Assembly (NCBI RefSeq): GCF_043555935.1
Contig: NZ_JBIGIB010000002.1
Span: forward strand, 496,001-560,000
Length of the DNA: 64,000 nucleotides
Source of the DNA: Pelomonas baiyunensis
GTDB lineage: Bacteria; Pseudomonadota; Gammaproteobacteria; Burkholderiales; Burkholderiaceae_C
Direction: 5' to 3'
Part shown: piece by piece, positions 23,542-32,201 of the stretch
Numbering within the stretch: position 1 is the first letter of the stretch
How the letters are laid out: each line of letters starts with the position of its first letter
The notes under the pieces: generated by a model
Databases searched by the model: none
The model's input: the letters and a program-made list of their open reading frames with translations, nothing else
What the model was told of the DNA's origin: nothing
Program-made: the position numbers and the translations under genes

Positions 23542-25809
23542 ATGATCCGTTTTCACTTTCCCGTCGTCATCATTGACGAGGACTACCGCTCCGAGAACAC
23601 CTCGGGTCTGGGCATTCGCGCACTGGCCGAGGCCATTCAAAAAGAAGGCATGGAAGTGCTCGGCGTGACGAGCTACGGGGACCTGTCGCAGTTCGCGCAG
23701 CAGCAAAGCCGCGCCTCGGCCTTCATCCTGTCCATCGACGACGAAGAGTTCACCCCCGGCCCCGATCTGGACCCGGCCGTGCTGAACCTGCGCAAGTTCA
23801 TCGGCGAGATCCGCTTCCGCAACCCGGACATCCCCATCTACGTGTACGGTGAAACGCGCACCAGCCAGCACTTGCCCAACGATGTGCTGCGCGAATTGCA
23901 CGGCTTCATCCACATGTTCGAGGACACGCCCGAGTTCGTGGCTCGCCACATCATCCGCGAGGCCAAGAGCTACCTGGACGGCTTGGCGCCCCCGTTCTTC
24001 AAGGCGTTGATGGACTACGCTGCCGACGGTTCTTACTCGTGGCACTGCCCGGGGCACTCGGGTGGTGTGGCGTTTCTGAAGAGCCCGGTGGGACAGATGT
24101 TCCACCAGTTCTTCGGCGAGAACATGCTGCGCGCCGACGTCTGCAACGCGGTGGAAGAACTCGGCCAGCTGTTGGACCACACCGGCCCGGTGGCGGCATC
24201 GGAAAAGAACGCGGCACGCATCTTCAATGCGGACCACTGCTTCTTCGTCACCAACGGCACCTCCACGTCCAACAAGATGGTGTGGCACCACACGGTGGCG
24301 CCCGGCGATGTGGTGGTGATCGACCGCAACTGCCACAAGAGCAACCTGCACGCGATCATCATGTGCGGTGCGATTCCGGTGTTCCTGCCGCCCACTCGCA
24401 ACCACTACGGAATCATCGGCCCCATCCCGGAGAGCGAGTTCAGCCCGGAGGCGATTCGCGCCAAGATCGCGGCCAACCCGCTGCTGGCGGGTGTGGACCC
24501 GGACAAGGTCAAGCCGGCGATCCTGACCTTGACGCAGAGCACCTACGACGGCGTGCTCTACAACACCGAGACCATCAAGAAGAACCTCGACGGCTACATC
24601 CCGACGCTGCACTTCGACGAGGCTTGGTTGCCCCACGCGGCGTTCCACGACTTCTACGGCCAATTCCACGCGATGGGCAAGAACCGCCCGCGCCCGAAGG
24701 AGGCCGTGGTGTACGCGACCCAATCCACGCACAAGCTGCTGGCCGGCATCTCGCAGGCCTCGCAGGTGCTGGTGCAGGACTCGCAAACGGTGAAGCTGGA
24801 CAAGCACCTCTTCAACGAGGCGTACCTGATGCACACGTCGACCTCGCCGCAGTACTCGATCATTGCCAGCTGCGACGTGGCGGCCGCCATGATGGAGCCT
24901 CCGGGTGGCACGGCGCTTGTGGAAGAGAGCATCAAGGAGTCGCTCGACTTCCGCCGCGCGATGCGCAAGGTGGAAGGCGACTACGGCGACGACTGGTGGT
25001 TCAAGGTCTGGGGCCCTGACTTCCTGCGCACCGAAGAAGGCAGCGAGCCGGTGTCGGCCGACTGGATGCTGCATGCCAACGAAGACTGGCACGGCTTCGG
25101 TGGCCTGGCCGAAGGCTTCAACATGCTGGACCCGATCAAGTCCACCATCATCACCCCGGGCCTGGACATGGAAGGCCGCTTCGCGTCCAGCGGCATCCCG
25201 GCGTCGGTGGTGACCAAGTTCCTGGTGGAGCACGGCGTGGTGGTCGAGAAGACGGGCCTGTACTCGTTCTTCATCATGTTCACCATCGGCATCACCAAGG
25301 GCCGCTGGAACACGCTGCTGACGGCGCTGCAACAGTTCAAGGACGACTACGACAAGAACGCGCCCCTGTGGCGCATCCTGCCGGAGTTCTGCGCAGCCAA
25401 CCCGAAGTACGAGCGCATGGGCTTGCGCGACCTCTGCCAGAGCATCCACCAAGCCTACGCCGAGGGCGACATTGCGCGACTGACGACGGACATGTACCTG
25501 TCCAACCTGCAGCCGGCCATGACGCCGACCGATGCCTATGCCCACATCGCCCAGCGCAAGACCGAGCGCGTGGGCATCGACGAACTGGAAGGCCGGATCA
25601 CGACCTCGCTGCTGACGCCGTACCCGCCGGGCATCCCCCTCTTGATCCCTGGCGAGCGCTTCAACAAGAAGATCGTGGACTACCTCAAGTTCACGCGCAG
25701 CTTCAACGCCAAGTTCCCGGGCTTTGCGACCGATGTGCATGGCCTCGTGCACGAGGTGGACGAGGAGACGGGGCGTGGCCACTACTACGTCGACTGCGTG
25801 AAGCAGTGA
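23542..25809 (+). CDS. adiA: Biodegradative-type arginine/lysine/ornithine decarboxylase
   Basis: 755-residue PLP-dependent fold-I decarboxylase, matching AdiA (756 residues) in length. The N-terminal wing domain begins with PVVIIDEDYRSE. The core contains YSWHCPGHSGG, FVTNGTSTSNK, and the PLP Lys398 in ATQSTHKLLAGISQ preceded by HFDEAW. The C-terminal domain carries LTPYPPGIPLLIPGERF. The best guess is arginine as substrate, giving agmatine, from overall length; lysine or ornithine cannot be excluded by eye. A good ribosome site (TGGAGG) precedes the ATG at 23542. There is no adjacent antiporter gene such as adiC, so it is a stand-alone gene divergent from nth. Confidence 0.88.
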   Translation: MIRFHFPVVIIDEDYRSENTSGLGIRALAEAIQKEGMEVLGVTSYGDLSQFAQQQSRASAFILSIDDEEFTPGPDLDPAVLNLRKFIGEIRFRNPDIPIYVYGETRTSQHLPNDVLRELHGFIHMFEDTPEFVARHIIREAKSYLDGLAPPFFKALMDYAADGSYSWHCPGHSGGVAFLKSPVGQMFHQFFGENMLRADVCNAVEELGQLLDHTGPVAASEKNAARIFNADHCFFVTNGTSTSNKMVWHHTVAPGDVVVIDRNCHKSNLHAIIMCGAIPVFLPPTRNHYGIIGPIPESEFSPEAIRAKIAANPLLAGVDPDKVKPAILTLTQSTYDGVLYNTETIKKNLDGYIPTLHFDEAWLPHAAFHDFYGQFHAMGKNRPRPKEAVVYATQSTHKLLAGISQASQVLVQDSQTVKLDKHLFNEAYLMHTSTSPQYSIIASCDVAAAMMEPPGGTALVEESIKESLDFRRAMRKVEGDYGDDWWFKVWGPDFLRTEEGSEPVSADWMLHANEDWHGFGGLAEGFNMLDPIKSTIITPGLDMEGRFASSGIPASVVTKFLVEHGVVVEKTGLYSFFIMFTIGITKGRWNTLLTALQQFKDDYDKNAPLWRILPEFCAANPKYERMGLRDLCQSIHQAYAEGDIARLTTDMYLSNLQPAMTPTDAYAHIAQRKTERVGIDELEGRITTSLLTPYPPGIPLLIPGERFNKKIVDYLKFTRSFNAKFPGFATDVHGLVHEVDEETGRGHYYVDCVKQ

Positions 25810-25846
25810 TTGACCCGGCTGCCGCCCCATTTGAGCGGTGCAAAAG

Positions 25847-25871
25847 AAAAGGGCCCCGAGGGGCCCTTTTT
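25847..25871. terminator. Bidirectional intrinsic terminator between adiA and fabI
   Basis: GGGCCCC-GA-GGGGCCC hairpin flanked by an A-run on the left and a T-run on the right. It can terminate both the decarboxylase transcript on the plus strand and fabI on the minus strand. Confidence 0.9.
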
Positions 25872-25888
25872 GTTTGGTGCGGTGAGGT

Positions 25889-26671
25889 TTATTCGCCGCC
25901 CGCCAGCGCAACGTGGCTGAAGCCGCCGTCGACGTACATGATTTCCGCGCTCACGCCGCCGGCGAGGTCGGACAGCAAAAAGGCTGCGGCGTTGCCGACG
26001 TCGTCGATGGTGACGTTGCGGCGGATCGGCGCCGCTGCGGCGAATTGGTTGAGCAGCTTGCCGAAATCCTTGATGCCCGACGCGGCCAGGGTTTTGATCG
26101 GGCCAGCCGAGATGCCGTTCACGCGAACGCCCTTGGCGCCCAGGTCGTAGGCGAGGTAGCGCACGCTGGCTTCCAGCGCGGCTTTGGCAAGGCCCATGGT
26201 GTTGTAGTTGGGCACGAATCGCTCGGCGCCCAGGTAGCTGAGCGTCAACAACGAGGCGCCGGCGCGCAGACGCGGGGCGGCCAGCTTGGCCATGGCCGGG
26301 AAGCTGTAAGCCGAGATGTCATGGGCGATGCGGAAGTTTTCGCGCGTCATGCCGTCGAGGAAATTTCCGGCAATTGCGTCCCGAGGTGCGAAACCGATGG
26401 AATGCACAAAACCATCGAATTCAGGCCAAACCTCGCCCAATTGCTGGAACAGGGCCTCCATTTGCTCATCGCTGGTGACGTCGCAGTCGTACACCAGGTT
26501 CGAGCCGAATTCCGCTGCGAACTCGGTGATCCGGTCCTTGAAGCGCTCACCTTGGTAGCTGAACGCCAGCTCGGCGCCTTCGCGATGGCAGGCGCGGGCA
26601 ATGCCGTAGGCGATGGAGCGGTTGGACAGCACGCCCGTGATCAGCAGCCGCTTGCCGGCAAGAAAGCCCAT
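25889..26671 (-). CDS. fabI: Enoyl-[acyl-carrier-protein] reductase (NADH)
   Basis: 260-residue FabI, the last reductive step of the fatty-acid elongation cycle. The altered nucleotide motif ITGVLSNRSIAYGIA, SIGFAPRD and the catalytic Tyr156/Lys163 (YNTMGLAK, Tyr-x6-Lys) are those of FabI rather than FabG. Length matches E. coli FabI (262). It is a single gene, ending at the bidirectional terminator and divergent from the rimP operon. As a FabI with canonical catalytic residues it is the usual triclosan/isoniazid-type target enzyme. Confidence 0.96.
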   Translation of the reverse strand: MGFLAGKRLLITGVLSNRSIAYGIARACHREGAELAFSYQGERFKDRITEFAAEFGSNLVYDCDVTSDEQMEALFQQLGEVWPEFDGFVHSIGFAPRDAIAGNFLDGMTRENFRIAHDISAYSFPAMAKLAAPRLRAGASLLTLSYLGAERFVPNYNTMGLAKAALEASVRYLAYDLGAKGVRVNGISAGPIKTLAASGIKDFGKLLNQFAAAAPIRRNVTIDDVGNAAAFLLSDLAGGVSAEIMYVDGGFSHVALAGGE

Positions 26672-26731
26672 TCATGTCTCCTCGAGGTCTGGAACAGCCT
26701 GCGATTCTGGCACGCAGCCGAGGTGATGCCT

Positions 26732-26760
26732 TGCCGGCACAGGACTTGCACCGTACAATC
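26732..26760 (+). promoter_or_regulatory. Sigma-70 promoter of the rimP-nusA-infB operon
   Basis: TTGCCG (26732-26737) and TACAAT (26755-26760) are separated by exactly 17 bp, with no other plus-strand gene upstream. Transcription would begin near 26767, giving a leader of about 167 nt before rimP. Confidence 0.75.
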
Positions 26761-26775
26761 CGAGCTTCACCTGAA

Positions 26776-26853
26776 ATGAACCGCAGCGTTGGCGAGCCTG
26801 GCGTTGCTGTTTGCGAGCTCCGGACGATATCCCCCGGTGCAGGATTCAGGTGA
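26776..26853 (+). other. Possible 25-codon leader ORF in the rimP leader
   Basis: An ATG at 26776 opens 25 codons ending in TGA at 26851-26853. Its last codons cover the segment (26839-26845) that can pair with the terminator arm, so ribosome movement could affect folding. There is no Shine-Dalgarno and only about 9 nt of 5' leader, so expression is uncertain. Confidence 0.25.
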
Positions 26854-26858
26854 ACGAG

Positions 26859-26887
26859 TGGGCGGATTCATCCTGCCCATTTTTTTT
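26859..26887 (+). terminator. Intrinsic terminator within the rimP-nusA leader (putative attenuator)
   Basis: TGGGC-GGA-TTCA-TCC-T-GCCCA folds into a stem with one bulged T and is followed by eight Ts (26880-26887). It sits between the promoter at 26732-26760 and the rimP start at 26934. The upstream segment GCAGGAT (26839-26845) is complementary to ATCCTGC (26870-26876) in the distal arm, offering a mutually exclusive antiterminator. Alternatively it ends an sRNA of about 120 nt. Confidence 0.7.
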
Positions 26888-26933
26888 GCTTTTTCGATTT
26901 CGCTGCTTCCCGCATCAGGAAACCATCAGACGC

Positions 26934-27569
26934 ATGAGTTGGCAAACCGCTGTAGAGACGACCGTGACCGGCTTGGGTTACGAACTCGTGGACTGCGAAC
27001 GCAGTGCCGGCGGATTGCTGCGCGTGACGATTGACAAGCTGCCGGCGCAAGCCGATGCGGGCGAGCTGATCACGGTGGACGACTGCGAGAAGGTCACGCG
27101 CCAGCTTCAGTATGTGCTGGAGGTGGAGGCGTTCGAGTACGCCCGGCTGGAGGTCTCCTCGCCGGGGCTGGATCGCCCGCTCAAAAATGCCGCGCACTAC
27201 GCGCGCTTTTCCGGCCAGGAAGTCGACATCACGCTGAAGCTGCCGTTCCAGGGGCGCAAGAAATACCGCGGCGTGCTGAGCGCGCAGCCGGGTGCAGAAA
27301 GCGATCAGGCGTGGCGCTTGGTGTTCGATGACGGTGCCGCTGAGCAGGCGCTCGACTTCACGCTGGATGAAGTGCGCGACGCTTGCCTGGTGCCTGCCTT
27401 CAGCTTCAAGGGCCGAGGTGGCGAGCCGGCGCCGGATCGCAAGCCCGGTCAGCGGGGCGTGATCAAGCCGAAGAAGTTGCCCAAGGACGCAGCAGCAAAG
27501 AAACAAGCGGGCGAGCCCAGCGAGGCGGCGCCCGGCCCGAATAAGGTTGACGGAGGTCTCAAGCAATGA
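26934..27569 (+). CDS. rimP: Ribosome maturation factor RimP
   Basis: 211 residues; RimP assists assembly of the 30S subunit. The family features are GYELVDCERSAGGLLRVTID, DDCEKVTRQL and the highly conserved SSPGLDRPL. A charged, Lys/Pro-rich C-terminal tail of about 50 residues goes beyond the usual 150-residue length. The ATG at 26934 is chosen because it follows an AGGA and starts the conserved domain (MSWQTAVETTV). Its stop overlaps the nusA ATG by 4 bp. First gene of the operon. Confidence 0.93.
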   Translation: MSWQTAVETTVTGLGYELVDCERSAGGLLRVTIDKLPAQADAGELITVDDCEKVTRQLQYVLEVEAFEYARLEVSSPGLDRPLKNAAHYARFSGQEVDITLKLPFQGRKKYRGVLSAQPGAESDQAWRLVFDDGAAEQALDFTLDEVRDACLVPAFSFKGRGGEPAPDRKPGQRGVIKPKKLPKDAAAKKQAGEPSEAAPGPNKVDGGLKQ

Positions 27570-29044
27570 ACCGCGAAATGTTGATGCTGGTGGACGCGAT
27601 CTCGCGCGAAAAGAGCGTGGAGCGCGATGTCGTGTTCGGTGCGGTTGAAGCCGCACTGGCCTCGGCCACCAAGAAGATTTACGGCGGTGAAGCCGACATT
27701 CGCGTCGCTGTGGATCGCGATTCGGGCGAGTACGAGACGTTCCGCCGTTGGCACGTGGTGCCCAACGAAGCCGGCCTCCAGAATCCGGACGCCGAAATCC
27801 TGCTGTTCGAGGCGCAGGAACAAATCGCCGACATCGAGGTGGACGACCACATTGAAGAGCCGGTCGAGTCCGTGCCGATCGGTCGTATTGGTGCGCAGGC
27901 CGCCAAGCAAGTCATCCTGCAAAAGATCCGCGACGCGGAGCGCGAGCAGCTGCTGAACGACTTCATGTCGCGCGGCGAAAAGATCTTCGTCGGCACCGTC
28001 AAGCGTCTGGACAAGGGCGACATCATTGTCGAGAGCGGCCGCGTGGAAGGCCGCCTGAAGCGCAGCGAGATGATCTCGAAAGAGAACCTGCGCACCGGTG
28101 ACCGCGTGCGCGCGGTCATCCTCGGCGTGGATCCCACCCAGCGCGGCCCTCAGATCATGCTGTCCCGCTCGGCGCCCGAGTTCATGAAGGAACTCTTCGC
28201 GCAGGAAGTGCCGGAGATCGAGCAAGGCCTGTTGGAGATCAAGAGCTGCGCCCGTGACAGCGGCTCGCGCGCCAAGATCGCCGTCGTGAGCCACGACCGC
28301 CGCGTCGACCCGATCGGCACCTGCGTCGGCGTGCGCGGTTCGCGCGTCAATGGTGTGACGACCGAACTCGCGGGTGAGCGCGTGGACATCGTGCTGTGGA
28401 GCGAAGACCCGGCTCAGTTCGTCATCGGCGCGCTGGCTCCGGCCAACGTGCAGTCCATCGTGGTGGATGAAGAGCGCCACGCCATGGACGTGGTGGTGGA
28501 CGAGGAAAACCTCGCCATCGCCATCGGCCGTGGCGGTCAGAACGTGCGCTTGGCGTCTGAGCTGACGGGCTGGCGCATCAACATCATGTCGGCCGAAGAA
28601 TCGGCCGCCAAGCACGAGCTGGAAACTGAATCGGTCCGCAAGTTGTTCGTCGAGAAGCTCGACGTGGACGCGGAAGTCGCCGACATCCTCATTGCCGAAG
28701 GCTTCACCAGCCTGGAGGAAGTCGCCTACGTGCCGATGCAGGAAATGCTCGAAATCGAAGCCTTCGACGAAGACACCGTCACCGAGCTGCGCACCCGTGC
28801 CAAGGATGCGCTGCTGACGATGGAAATCGCCAAGGAAGAGAAGGTTGAAGAGGTGTCCCAGGATCTGCGCGACCTGGAAGGCGTGACGCCTGAGCTGCTG
28901 GCCAAGTTGGCCGAAGGCAGCATTCACACCCGCGACGACCTGGCCGACCTGGCCGTGGACGAATTGGTCGAATTGGCCGGCCTGGACGAAGCGGCCGCGC
29001 GTGCATTGATCATGAAGGCCCGCGAACACTGGTTCAACGCCTGA
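27566..29044 (+). CDS. nusA: Transcription termination/antitermination factor NusA
   Basis: 492 residues with the standard order: N-terminal RNA polymerase-binding domain (1-130, MNREMLMLVDAISREK), S1 (about 135-200), two KH domains (about 230-345; GVRGSRV and AIGRGGQNVRLASELTGW), and two C-terminal acidic repeats (about 365-490). The acidic repeats are typical of proteobacterial NusA that binds the RNA polymerase alpha subunit. GGAGG lies 9 bases before the ATG. NusA acts on hairpin-dependent pausing and termination, which matters for the terminator in this operon's own leader. Confidence 0.96.
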   Translation: MNREMLMLVDAISREKSVERDVVFGAVEAALASATKKIYGGEADIRVAVDRDSGEYETFRRWHVVPNEAGLQNPDAEILLFEAQEQIADIEVDDHIEEPVESVPIGRIGAQAAKQVILQKIRDAEREQLLNDFMSRGEKIFVGTVKRLDKGDIIVESGRVEGRLKRSEMISKENLRTGDRVRAVILGVDPTQRGPQIMLSRSAPEFMKELFAQEVPEIEQGLLEIKSCARDSGSRAKIAVVSHDRRVDPIGTCVGVRGSRVNGVTTELAGERVDIVLWSEDPAQFVIGALAPANVQSIVVDEERHAMDVVVDEENLAIAIGRGGQNVRLASELTGWRINIMSAEESAAKHELETESVRKLFVEKLDVDAEVADILIAEGFTSLEEVAYVPMQEMLEIEAFDEDTVTELRTRAKDALLTMEIAKEEKVEEVSQDLRDLEGVTPELLAKLAEGSIHTRDDLADLAVDELVELAGLDEAAARALIMKAREHWFNA

Positions 29045-29094
29045 TCACCCACCCCACGCCGCGCCGCACCGAAAGCAATCTGAAGGATCCCCAC

Positions 29095-32000
29095 ATGGCC
29101 GTGACTACCGTCGCCCAATTTGCCGCCGAGCTGAGCAAGCCGGCGGGCACGCTGCTGGAGCAGCTGCAAGCCGCGGGCGTCAAGAAGTCTTCCGTTGACG
29201 ACTCGCTCAGCGAGTCCGACAAGGAACGCCTGCTCGACCACCTGCGTACCGCCCATGGCACCGCAGGCACCGAACGCAAGAAGATCACCCTGGTCAAGAA
29301 GTCGACCACGGAGATCAAGCAAGCCGATGCCTCGGGCAAGGCTCGCACCATCCAAGTCCAGGTCAAGAAGACCCGCACGTTCATCAAGCGCGATGACGCC
29401 AGTGACGAGGGGGCTTCCGGTCCGGACGACGCCGAACTGCTGCGCCGCGAAGAAGAGGCCCAGGCTCAAGCCGCCGCGCTGCGTGCCCAGGAAGAAGAGT
29501 TGGCCGCCAAGGTGAAGGCCCGCGAGGACGCCGAGCGGGCTGCCCGCGAGGCCGCTGCTGCGGCCAAGGCTGCGGCTGAAGCCGCTGCTGCGGAAGCCGC
29601 TGCCAAGGCTGCGGCTGAGGCCGCCGCTGCGGCTGCCGCCGCGAAGGCTGCTGAAAAGGCTGAGGACCCGGCCGAAGCGCGCGCTCGCAGCGCGGCTGCT
29701 GCGGCGGCGGAAGCTGCCGCCATCAACAAGGCGGCCGCGGCCAAGCGCGCCGCCAAGTCCGTCCCGGCCGTTGAGGCACCGGTTGCCGCAGCCCCCGCGC
29801 CTGCGGCGCCTGTTGCTGAAGCAGCCGTTCCGGCCGCGGCAGCCCCTGCAGCCGAACCGCCCAAGCCCGCGCTGCGTGTGGTGAAGGCCGTGGATGCGGC
29901 CGCCGAAGAAAAGCAGAAGCAAGACGACCTGGCGCGTCGGCGCAAGGCGGCTGAAGAAGAGGCCGCCAAGATCCGCGCGATGATGAACGCACCCAAGAAG
30001 GTGCTCGTCGCGAAGAAGCCCGAGGAGCCCAAGCCGGCGGAAGCTGCGGGCATCAAGGGCACCATCCACAAGAAGGCGGGCGCCCCGACGCCGGCGTCTG
30101 CTGCGCCGAGCGCGGGTGCTGGCAAGCCGGGTGACAAGAAGTCGGTCAAGTCCGAGAAGCTGTCGTCCAGCTGGGCGGATGACGCCGCGAAAAAGCGGGG
30201 TCTGAAGACCATTGGCGCCGGCCCTGCGGGTGCCGGCCGCCCCGGTGGTGGCAACTGGCGTGCGCCGGCGCGTGGCGCGGCGGGCCGTCGTGGTGACCGT
30301 GGCGCCAACGGGCAGTCGACGTTCCAGCCGCCGGTGGAACAGCAAGCGCAAGAGGTGCACGTTCCGGAAACCATCTCGGTGGCCGATCTGGCGCACAAGA
30401 TGTCGGTCAAGGCTGCCGAGGTCATCAAGCAGTTGATGAAGCTCGGCCAGATGGTCACCATCAACCAGCAGCTGGACCAAGAAACGGCCATGATCGTGGT
30501 CGAAGAAATGGGCCACAAGGCGTTCGCCGCCAAGCTGGACGATCCGGATGCTTTCCTCGAAGAAGAGGGCAGCGGCTCGGAGCAGCACGAAGCCCTGCCG
30601 CGTGCACCGGTGGTCACGGTCATGGGTCACGTCGACCACGGCAAGACCTCGCTGCTGGACTACATCCGCCGTAGCCGCGTGGCCGCAGGCGAAGCTGGCG
30701 GCATCACGCAGCACATCGGCGCGTACCACGTGGAAACGCCGCGCGGCATGATCACCTTCCTGGACACCCCGGGTCACGCGGCTTTCACGGCCATGCGGGC
30801 TCGCGGTGCCAAGGCGACGGACATCGTCATCCTGGTTTGCGCGGCGGACGATGGTGTGATGCCCCAGACCAAGGAAGCCATCCACCACGCCAAGGCGGCC
30901 GGCGTGCCCATCGTGGTCGCCATGACCAAGGTGGACAAGCCCGACGCCAACATCGAGCGCGTGAAGAGCGAACTCGTGGGTGAGGAAGTGGTGCCGGAAG
31001 ACTTCGGTGGCGATTCCCCGTTCGTGGGCGTGTCGTCCAAGACCGGTCAAGGCATCGACGAACTGCTGGAGCAGGTGCTGCTGCAGGCTGAAGTGCTGGA
31101 GCTCAAGGCCCCGGTCGAATCCATGGCCAAGGGCCTGGTGATCGAAGCCAAGCTGGACAAGGGCCGCGGTCCGGTGGCCACGGTGCTGGTGCAGAGCGGC
31201 ACGCTCAAGCGCGGCGATGTGGTGTTGGCCGGCTCGACCTATGGCCGCGTGCGCGCCATGCTGGACGAAGACGGCAAGGCCGCGACCGAGGCAGGTCCTT
31301 CGATCCCCGTGGAAATCCAAGGTTTGACCGAAGTGCCGCAGGCTGGTGACGAATTCATGGTGCTGGGCGATGAACGCCGTGCCCGTGAGGTGGCGACCTT
31401 CCGTCAAGGCAAGTACCGCGACGTCAAGCTGGCCAAGCAGCAGGCGGCCAAGCTCGAAAACATGTTCAACGAGATGGGCCAGGGCGACGTGCAGACGCTG
31501 CCGCTCATCATCAAGGCCGACGTGCAGGGCTCGCAGGAAGCGCTGGCCGCTTCGCTGCTCAAGCTCAGCAACGCCGAGGTCAAGGTGCAGATCGTTCACG
31601 CGGCGGTCGGCGGCATCAGCGAAAGCGACATCAACCTCGCCATCGCGTCCAAGGCCGTCATCATCGGCTTCAACGTGCGTGCCGATGCCGGTGCGCGCAA
31701 GTTGGCCGAGGGCAATGCCGTGGACCTGCGCTACTACAGCATCATTTACGACGCTGTGGACGACGTGACCAAGGCCATGTCCGGCATGCTGGCCCCCGAG
31801 CAGCGCGAGGAAGCCCTCGGTACCGCCGAGATCCGCGTGGTGTTCGTGGCCTCCAAGATCGGTACGGTGGCGGGTTCGATGGTCACCAGCGGCTTGGTGC
31901 GCCGTGGCGCGCGCTTCCGTCTGCTGCGCGACAACACCGTCATCTACACGGGTGAGGTCGAGTCGGTGCGCCGCGAGAAGGACGACGTGCGCGAAGTCAA

Positions 32001-32103
32001 GGAAGGCTTCGAGTGCGGTATCAAGCTCAAGAACTACAGCGACATCGCCGAGGGTGATCAACTCGAGTTCTTCGAGATCAAGGAAGTGGCCCGCACGCTC
32101 TGA
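29095..32103 (+). CDS. infB: Translation initiation factor IF-2
   Basis: 1002 residues. There is an N-terminal IF2N domain, a long Ala/Lys/Glu-rich coiled linker (about 125-310) encoded by GCT/GCC-rich DNA, a second IF2N-like segment near 420-470, and the GTPase domain with G1 GHVDHGKT (511-518), DTPGHAAF and MTKVDKPD. Domains II-IV follow. It is longer than E. coli IF2 (890) because of the linker. It begins 50 bp after nusA, in the conserved order, with GAAGGATCC before the ATG. An intrinsic terminator follows 20 bp after the stop. Confidence 0.96.
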   Translation: MAVTTVAQFAAELSKPAGTLLEQLQAAGVKKSSVDDSLSESDKERLLDHLRTAHGTAGTERKKITLVKKSTTEIKQADASGKARTIQVQVKKTRTFIKRDDASDEGASGPDDAELLRREEEAQAQAAALRAQEEELAAKVKAREDAERAAREAAAAAKAAAEAAAAEAAAKAAAEAAAAAAAAKAAEKAEDPAEARARSAAAAAAEAAAINKAAAAKRAAKSVPAVEAPVAAAPAPAAPVAEAAVPAAAAPAAEPPKPALRVVKAVDAAAEEKQKQDDLARRRKAAEEEAAKIRAMMNAPKKVLVAKKPEEPKPAEAAGIKGTIHKKAGAPTPASAAPSAGAGKPGDKKSVKSEKLSSSWADDAAKKRGLKTIGAGPAGAGRPGGGNWRAPARGAAGRRGDRGANGQSTFQPPVEQQAQEVHVPETISVADLAHKMSVKAAEVIKQLMKLGQMVTINQQLDQETAMIVVEEMGHKAFAAKLDDPDAFLEEEGSGSEQHEALPRAPVVTVMGHVDHGKTSLLDYIRRSRVAAGEAGGITQHIGAYHVETPRGMITFLDTPGHAAFTAMRARGAKATDIVILVCAADDGVMPQTKEAIHHAKAAGVPIVVAMTKVDKPDANIERVKSELVGEEVVPEDFGGDSPFVGVSSKTGQGIDELLEQVLLQAEVLELKAPVESMAKGLVIEAKLDKGRGPVATVLVQSGTLKRGDVVLAGSTYGRVRAMLDEDGKAATEAGPSIPVEIQGLTEVPQAGDEFMVLGDERRAREVATFRQGKYRDVKLAKQQAAKLENMFNEMGQGDVQTLPLIIKADVQGSQEALAASLLKLSNAEVKVQIVHAAVGGISESDINLAIASKAVIIGFNVRADAGARKLAEGNAVDLRYYSIIYDAVDDVTKAMSGMLAPEQREEALGTAEIRVVFVASKIGTVAGSMVTSGLVRRGARFRLLRDNTVIYTGEVESVRREKDDVREVKEGFECGIKLKNYSDIAEGDQLEFFEIKEVARTL

Positions 32104-32123
32104 ACGCCAACCCCGAGGGTTAA

Positions 32124-32150
32124 CCCCGCCCCTCGGGGCGGGGTTTGTTC
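32124..32150 (+). terminator. Intrinsic terminator between infB and rbfA
   Basis: CCCCGCCCC-TC-GGGGCGGGG followed by TTTGTTCTTT, 20 bp after the infB stop and 52 bp before the rbfA start. It is GC-strong but its T-run is interrupted, so it may only partly terminate, leaving rbfA-truB-typA at a lower level. Confidence 0.7.
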
Positions 32151-32201
32151 TTTATCGACGGTCTGCGCCTGAAACGCGAACCGTCTGAACAGGAAACCGC
32201 C

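Noticed and set aside
23494..25911. An 805-codon open frame antisense to the decarboxylase
   Set aside because: Shadow frame; the plus-strand gene carries the PLP motifs and a good ribosome site.
29560..29720. GCT/GCC/GCG-rich repetitive DNA in infB
   Set aside because: Simply encodes the Ala/Lys/Glu-rich linker of IF-2; not a DNA repeat array or CRISPR.
28924..32061. A long open frame antisense to nusA/infB (over 1000 codons)
   Set aside because: It mirrors the GC-rich codon use of infB, is full of His/Gln/Arg/Leu with no recognisable domain, and infB on the other strand is certain.
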